A DNA stretch of 64,000 bases, taken from NCBI RefSeq assembly GCF_014651995.1, contig NZ_BMXY01000001.1, positions 1,116,001 to 1,180,000 on the forward strand. The letters run 5' to 3'. The stretch is from Cognatilysobacter xinjiangensis (lineage in GTDB: Bacteria > Pseudomonadota > Gammaproteobacteria > Xanthomonadales > Xanthomonadaceae). Of the stretch, positions 61,299-64,000 are shown piece after piece. The position numbers were made by a program, and so were the translations under genes. Positions within the stretch are counted from its first letter, which is position 1; the number at the start of each line of letters is the position of its first letter. The notes beneath the pieces are model-generated. The model did not search any database. It worked only from the letters and a program-made list of their open reading frames with translations, and was not told where the DNA came from.

Positions 61299-61793
61299 TC
61301 AGGGCGCCAGCGAGGCCTTCAGCGCGCCGACCAGGCGCTTGGCCGCCTCACCCGTCGCCGGCAGGCCGCGCGGGTCGACGGCCGCGACGTAGCTGCCGTT
61401 CTCGCCCGTGCTCACGCGCACGAGGAAATTCGAGCCGCCGTAGTTCACGTCATAGGCGCCGATCAGGGGCGCGCGGTTCGCGATCACGGCGCCCGGCACC
61501 TTGGCCAGCGCATCGCCGACCTTGGCGAACACCTCGTCGCGCGTGCCGGCGACGGTGAAGCCGAGCGCGGACGCCTGCGAGGCGGCCTGCTGCGTGCCGG
61601 CGGCAGTGGCGCTGCTAGCCGTATTGGTGCTGGCGGAGGCGACGTCGAGATCCGGCGGCACTTCCAGCGGGCGCGACTCGGCGGGGCCCGCGTAGAGCTT
61701 GGAGGTGCGGTTGAGCCAGCCGCAGCCGGATGCCGTGGTGGCGACGATGACGGCCAGCAGCGAGGCGCGCAGGAGGAGGGACGACTTGGACAT
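61299..61793 (-). CDS. bamC: BamC/NlpB-like lipoprotein, short
   Basis: A 164-residue lipoprotein with signal MSKSSLLLRASLLAVIVATTASGC (lipid-modified Cys at residue 24), the motif SKLYAGPAESRPLEVPPDLD that resembles the unstructured BamD-binding N-terminal segment of BamC, and one helix-grip domain. E. coli BamC is 344 residues with two such domains, so the second is absent. Position directly downstream of dapA (13 nt) matches E. coli dapA-bamC. The identity is by context and the N-terminal motif. Confidence 0.75.
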   Translation of the reverse strand: MSKSSLLLRASLLAVIVATTASGCGWLNRTSKLYAGPAESRPLEVPPDLDVASASTNTASSATAAGTQQAASQASALGFTVAGTRDEVFAKVGDALAKVPGAVIANRAPLIGAYDVNYGGSNFLVRVSTGENGSYVAAVDPRGLPATGEAAKRLVGALKASLAP

Positions 61794-61806
61794 GGAAGCT
61801 CCGGGT

Positions 61807-62709
61807 TCAGGCCGCGTGGGCATCGCGGCAGGCGTTTTCGAGCTGCTGGACGAGCCCGGCGAAACGGGTGGCCGCGTCGGCATGCGCCGCGGAAAGATCG
61901 GTGAGCGGCAGGCGCAGCCCCTGCCCGATGCCCAAGCGCGCGAGCAGCGCCTTCACCGGGATGGGATTGGGCTCGACGCCGAGGAATTCGTACAGGTCCA
62001 CCATGCGTGCGTCGACCTCGGACGCCGATGCGTCGCGCGAGCGTGCGAGGTCGCAGAGGCGGCGGAACATGCCGGGAACGACGTTGGAGGCCACCGAAAT
62101 GACGCCGTCGGCGCCCTGCAGCATCGCGCGGCAGGCGGTCGGATCGTCGCCGCTGAGCACGGCGAAGCCATCGTCGCGAAGTGCAAGCAGCGCGGTCATG
62201 CGCTCGGCTTCGTTCTTCGCTTCCTTGATGCCCACGATGCGCGGATGCCCGGCGAGCTCGGCGACCGTCTCCGGGAGCATGTCGCAGCCGGTGCGGCCGG
62301 GCACGTTGTAGAGCACGACCGGCAACGAGGCGTCGTTGGCAACGGCGCGGTAGTGCGCGACCAAGCCGGCCTGGGTCGGGCGCACGTAGGGCGGTGTTAC
62401 CACCAGCGCGGCATCGGCGCCGAGGGCGGCGGCGCGGCGAGTTGTTTCGATCGTCTTGAGCGTATTGGACTGGCCGGTGCCGGCGAGTACCGGAATGCGG
62501 CCGCCGACGGTCTCCACCGCCGTGCGCAGCAGCAGGTCGTATTCGGGATCCAGCAGCGCGGCCGCCTCGCCGGTGGAACCGGCAACGACGATGCCCTGGA
62601 TGCCGGCGTCGAGCTGCTGTCGCAACAGCCGCTGCCAGGCGTCGAGATCGAGCTCGCCGGACGCGTCGAAAGGCGTGGCGAGCGCTGTGATGCTGCCGCT
62701 GAGTCGCAA
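61807..62709 (-). CDS. dapA: 4-hydroxy-tetrahydrodipicolinate synthase
   Basis: A 300-residue aldolase condensing pyruvate with aspartate semialdehyde for lysine and diaminopimelate. The Schiff-base lysine is K162 ([10 protein letters not shown]), with Y134 ([13 protein letters not shown]) and the motif [14 protein letters not shown]. The start codon is TTG (62709-62707) with GGAGG 6 nt upstream; no ATG precedes the conserved N-terminus [13 protein letters not shown]. It is divergent from gcvR with 166 bp between. Confidence 0.96.
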   Translation of the reverse strand: MRLSGSITALATPFDASGELDLDAWQRLLRQQLDAGIQGIVVAGSTGEAAALLDPEYDLLLRTAVETVGGRIPVLAGTGQSNTLKTIETTRRAAALGADAALVVTPPYVRPTQAGLVAHYRAVANDASLPVVLYNVPGRTGCDMLPETVAELAGHPRIVGIKEAKNEAERMTALLALRDDGFAVLSGDDPTACRAMLQGADGVISVASNVVPGMFRRLCDLARSRDASASEVDARMVDLYEFLGVEPNPIPVKALLARLGIGQGLRLPLTDLSAAHADAATRFAGLVQQLENACRDAHAA

Positions 62710-62773
62710 GGAGGGCCTCCGCTGGGCGCGGACTGTCGGTTGGGGACGCGCAGTATGCGCGCCCGGATGTTAC

Positions 62774-62803
62774 TTGCGGCCAAAAACCGGCGGCAAGTAT
62801 CCT
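62774..62803 (+). promoter_or_regulatory. Candidate gcvR promoter with overlapping palindrome
   Basis: -35 TTGCGG (62774-62779), 18-bp spacer, -10 TATCCT (62798-62803). An inverted repeat ACTTGC/GCAAGT (62772-62777 and 62793-62798) spans the promoter and could be an operator. Both calls are from eye inspection. Confidence 0.35.
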
Positions 62804-62820
62804 GTCGGGCCCGCACTGCG

Positions 62821-62850
62821 GGCATTTCGCCGGCATTTCGCCGGATTTCC
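62821..62850 (+). repeat. Tandem 11-bp direct repeat upstream of gcvR
   Basis: GGCATTTCGCC occurs twice in succession (62821-62831, 62832-62842), followed by a degraded third copy GGATTTCC. It lies about 34 nt before the gcvR start, within the presumed leader. Confidence 0.6.
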
Positions 62851-62875
62851 CCTCCTTTCGATCGCAGGCGCCGCC

Positions 62876-63436
62876 TTGACCGACTCCGCTACCCGGCCGT
62901 CGCCGAACGAAAACCATCTGCTGATCAATGCGTACACCACGCATCCGGCATCGCCGCTGCTGACCGTCACCCGGCGCATCGCCGACAGTGGTTGCAACAT
63001 GGTGGACGCGCGCCTTTCGACCGTCGGCCGCGACGTCTCGGTGACCGCCCTCGCCGTGGGCTCCTGGGATTCGGTGGCCAAGCTCGAAGCGATGCTGACG
63101 CGGCTGGAGCGTGAAGAAGGCCTGAAGCTCGTGTGGTACCGCACGGGCCCGAAGCCCGTGCAGTCGAACCTGCTGCCGTACGTGGTCGAAGTGGTTGCCG
63201 CGGACAAGCCAGGCATCCTGTTCCAGCTCGCCGATTTCTTCGACCGCCAGGGCATCACTATCGAAACCCTGCACTGCTCTCGCTACCGCGCGATGCAGAC
63301 GGGCGCCGACATGTTCTCCGCGCAGCTCACGATCGGCGTGCCCTCGAGCATGCACATCGCGGCGCTGCGCGACGACTTCCTAGAGTTCTGCGACCACCTG
63401 AACCTCGACGCGATCATGGATCCGATGAAGTTCTGA
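62876..63436 (+). CDS. gcvR: Glycine cleavage system transcriptional repressor (ACT domains)
   Basis: A 186-residue protein with two ACT domains (about 15-85 and 100-180: VEVVAADKPGILFQLADFFDRQGITIETLHC). In E. coli GcvR binds GcvA and glycine to repress gcvTHP. No GcvA or gcv operon is in the window, so the name follows family and gene order. The start is TTG (62876-62878) with AGG upstream; no ATG lies before the first ACT domain. Length matches E. coli GcvR (190). It lies 7 nt before bcp. Confidence 0.88.
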   Translation: MTDSATRPSPNENHLLINAYTTHPASPLLTVTRRIADSGCNMVDARLSTVGRDVSVTALAVGSWDSVAKLEAMLTRLEREEGLKLVWYRTGPKPVQSNLLPYVVEVVAADKPGILFQLADFFDRQGITIETLHCSRYRAMQTGADMFSAQLTIGVPSSMHIAALRDDFLEFCDHLNLDAIMDPMKF

Positions 63437-63443
63437 GGTAGCG

Positions 63444-63917
63444 ATGGCGATCGACATCGGCGACACCGTTCCCGCCCTGCCCCTCGTGCTGTCCAGCGGC
63501 GAGACCCGCTCGCTCGCGGATTACCGCGGCCGTTGGCTGGTCCTCTACTTCTATCCCAAGGACAGCACCCCCGGCTGCACGACCGAGGGGCTCGACTTCA
63601 ATGCGCTGCTGCCGCAGTTCGACGCGGCGGGCGCGACGGTGCTGGGCGTTTCGCGAGACTCGATCCGATCGCACCGGAACTTCTGTGCCAAGCAGGGCTT
63701 CCGGTTCGACCTCGTCAGCGATGCCGATGGCGCGCTCTGCGAGGCCTTCGACGTCATCAAGCCGAAGAAGCTCTACGGCCGCGAGTACGTGGGCATCGAG
63801 CGCAGTACGTTCCTCGTCGACCCCGACGGCCGCGTGGCGCATGCCTGGCGCCCGGTGAAGGTCGCCGGCCATGCGGACGCGGTGCTTGCCTGCCTGCGGG
63901 AGCTGCAGGGCGGCTGA
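63444..63917 (+). CDS. bcp: Thioredoxin-dependent peroxiredoxin BCP
   Basis: A 157-residue atypical peroxiredoxin. The peroxidatic Cys is C45 (PGCTTEGL). The usual partner five residues later in E. coli BCP is absent; C81 (NFCAKQGF), 36 residues on, has the spacing of the resolving Cys described for the Xanthomonas enzyme. It follows gcvR as in E. coli. No terminator is evident downstream. Confidence 0.95.
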   Translation: MAIDIGDTVPALPLVLSSGETRSLADYRGRWLVLYFYPKDSTPGCTTEGLDFNALLPQFDAAGATVLGVSRDSIRSHRNFCAKQGFRFDLVSDADGALCEAFDVIKPKKLYGREYVGIERSTFLVDPDGRVAHAWRPVKVAGHADAVLACLRELQGG

Positions 63918-63993
63918 GGCGTCTTCACCCGCCGTTCCCCCGGCGCTATGGTGCGCTGTCGGCGCGCGACAGGCGCGCATCACGGAGCGGCAG

Positions 63994-64000
63994 ATGACGG
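63994..64000 (+). CDS. Possible start of a further gene
   Basis: An ATG at 63994 preceded by GGAG at 6 nt spacing, two codons before the window ends. The 76 nt between bcp and this ATG contain nothing else I can identify. The product cannot be told. Confidence 0.3.

Overview
The window is GC-rich chromosomal DNA from a gammaproteobacterium, most likely of the Xanthomonadaceae/Lysobacteraceae (Lysobacter, Luteimonas or Xanthomonas-like). This rests on gene content and order: tpiA-secG-tRNA-Leu-nuoA..N-tRNA-fMet-rimP-nusA, metG followed by a soluble RnfB, a BCP peroxiredoxin with its cysteines spaced as in the Xanthomonas enzyme, and a large OmpA/Oar-style TonB-dependent receptor. Almost all of the sequence is housekeeping. 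I see no CRISPR array, insertion sequence, prophage, toxin-antitoxin pair or defence island.

Layout. 1-16 kb: start of nusA, rimP, initiator tRNA with its own promoter and terminator, then the complete 14-gene NADH dehydrogenase I operon (nuoA-N, minus strand) headed by tRNA-Leu(GAG). 16-30 kb: secG, tpiA, a family-6 UDG-like glycosylase (plus), a 2-oxoglutarate/Fe(II) oxygenase, glmM, accD, trpA, trpB, trpF, truA, a short FimV, asd, aroC and prmB, all minus except the glycosylase. 30-39 kb: alternating short units: SCO1/SenC plus psd; a LysM transglycosylase; a HerA-like ATPase plus greB; rimO; a dienelactone hydrolase plus HIT protein; dcd and mrp/apbC.

39.6-43.7 kb holds a TonB-dependent receptor and a DUF2147 exported protein, each closed by a strong terminator, between mrp and metG. 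A perfect 11-bp inverted repeat lies in the mrp/receptor divergent region. 43.8-50 kb: metG, rnfB, then TraB/GumN-like, DUF1684 lipoprotein, mutL. 50-55 kb: amidase, tsaE, nnr and the divergent queG, the same block order as in E. coli. 55-61 kb: TfoX-like protein, pgi, panD, panC, panB, folK, pcnB, then tRNA-Glu(CTC) and fdxA. 61-64 kb: bamC-like, dapA, gcvR, bcp, again in E. coli order, and a possible start of one more gene at the right edge.

The genes fall into respiration (nuo, SCO, rnfB, fdxA), amino-acid and cofactor synthesis (trp, asd, dapA, aroC, pan, folK), translation and RNA (three tRNAs, rimP, rimO, prmB, truA, metG, queG, tsaE, pcnB, greB) and envelope (secG, glmM, accD, fimV, psd, transglycosylase, amidase, bamC, TonB receptor). 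Translational coupling by ATGA, GTGA or TGATG overlaps is frequent. I did not find a convincing undescribed system. The points I rate most worth checking are the trpB-trpA intercistronic structures, the receptor operator candidate, the paired TTG starts and palindrome between dapA and gcvR, the His-rich NuoL loop, and the attenuator-like terminator between tRNA-fMet and rimP.
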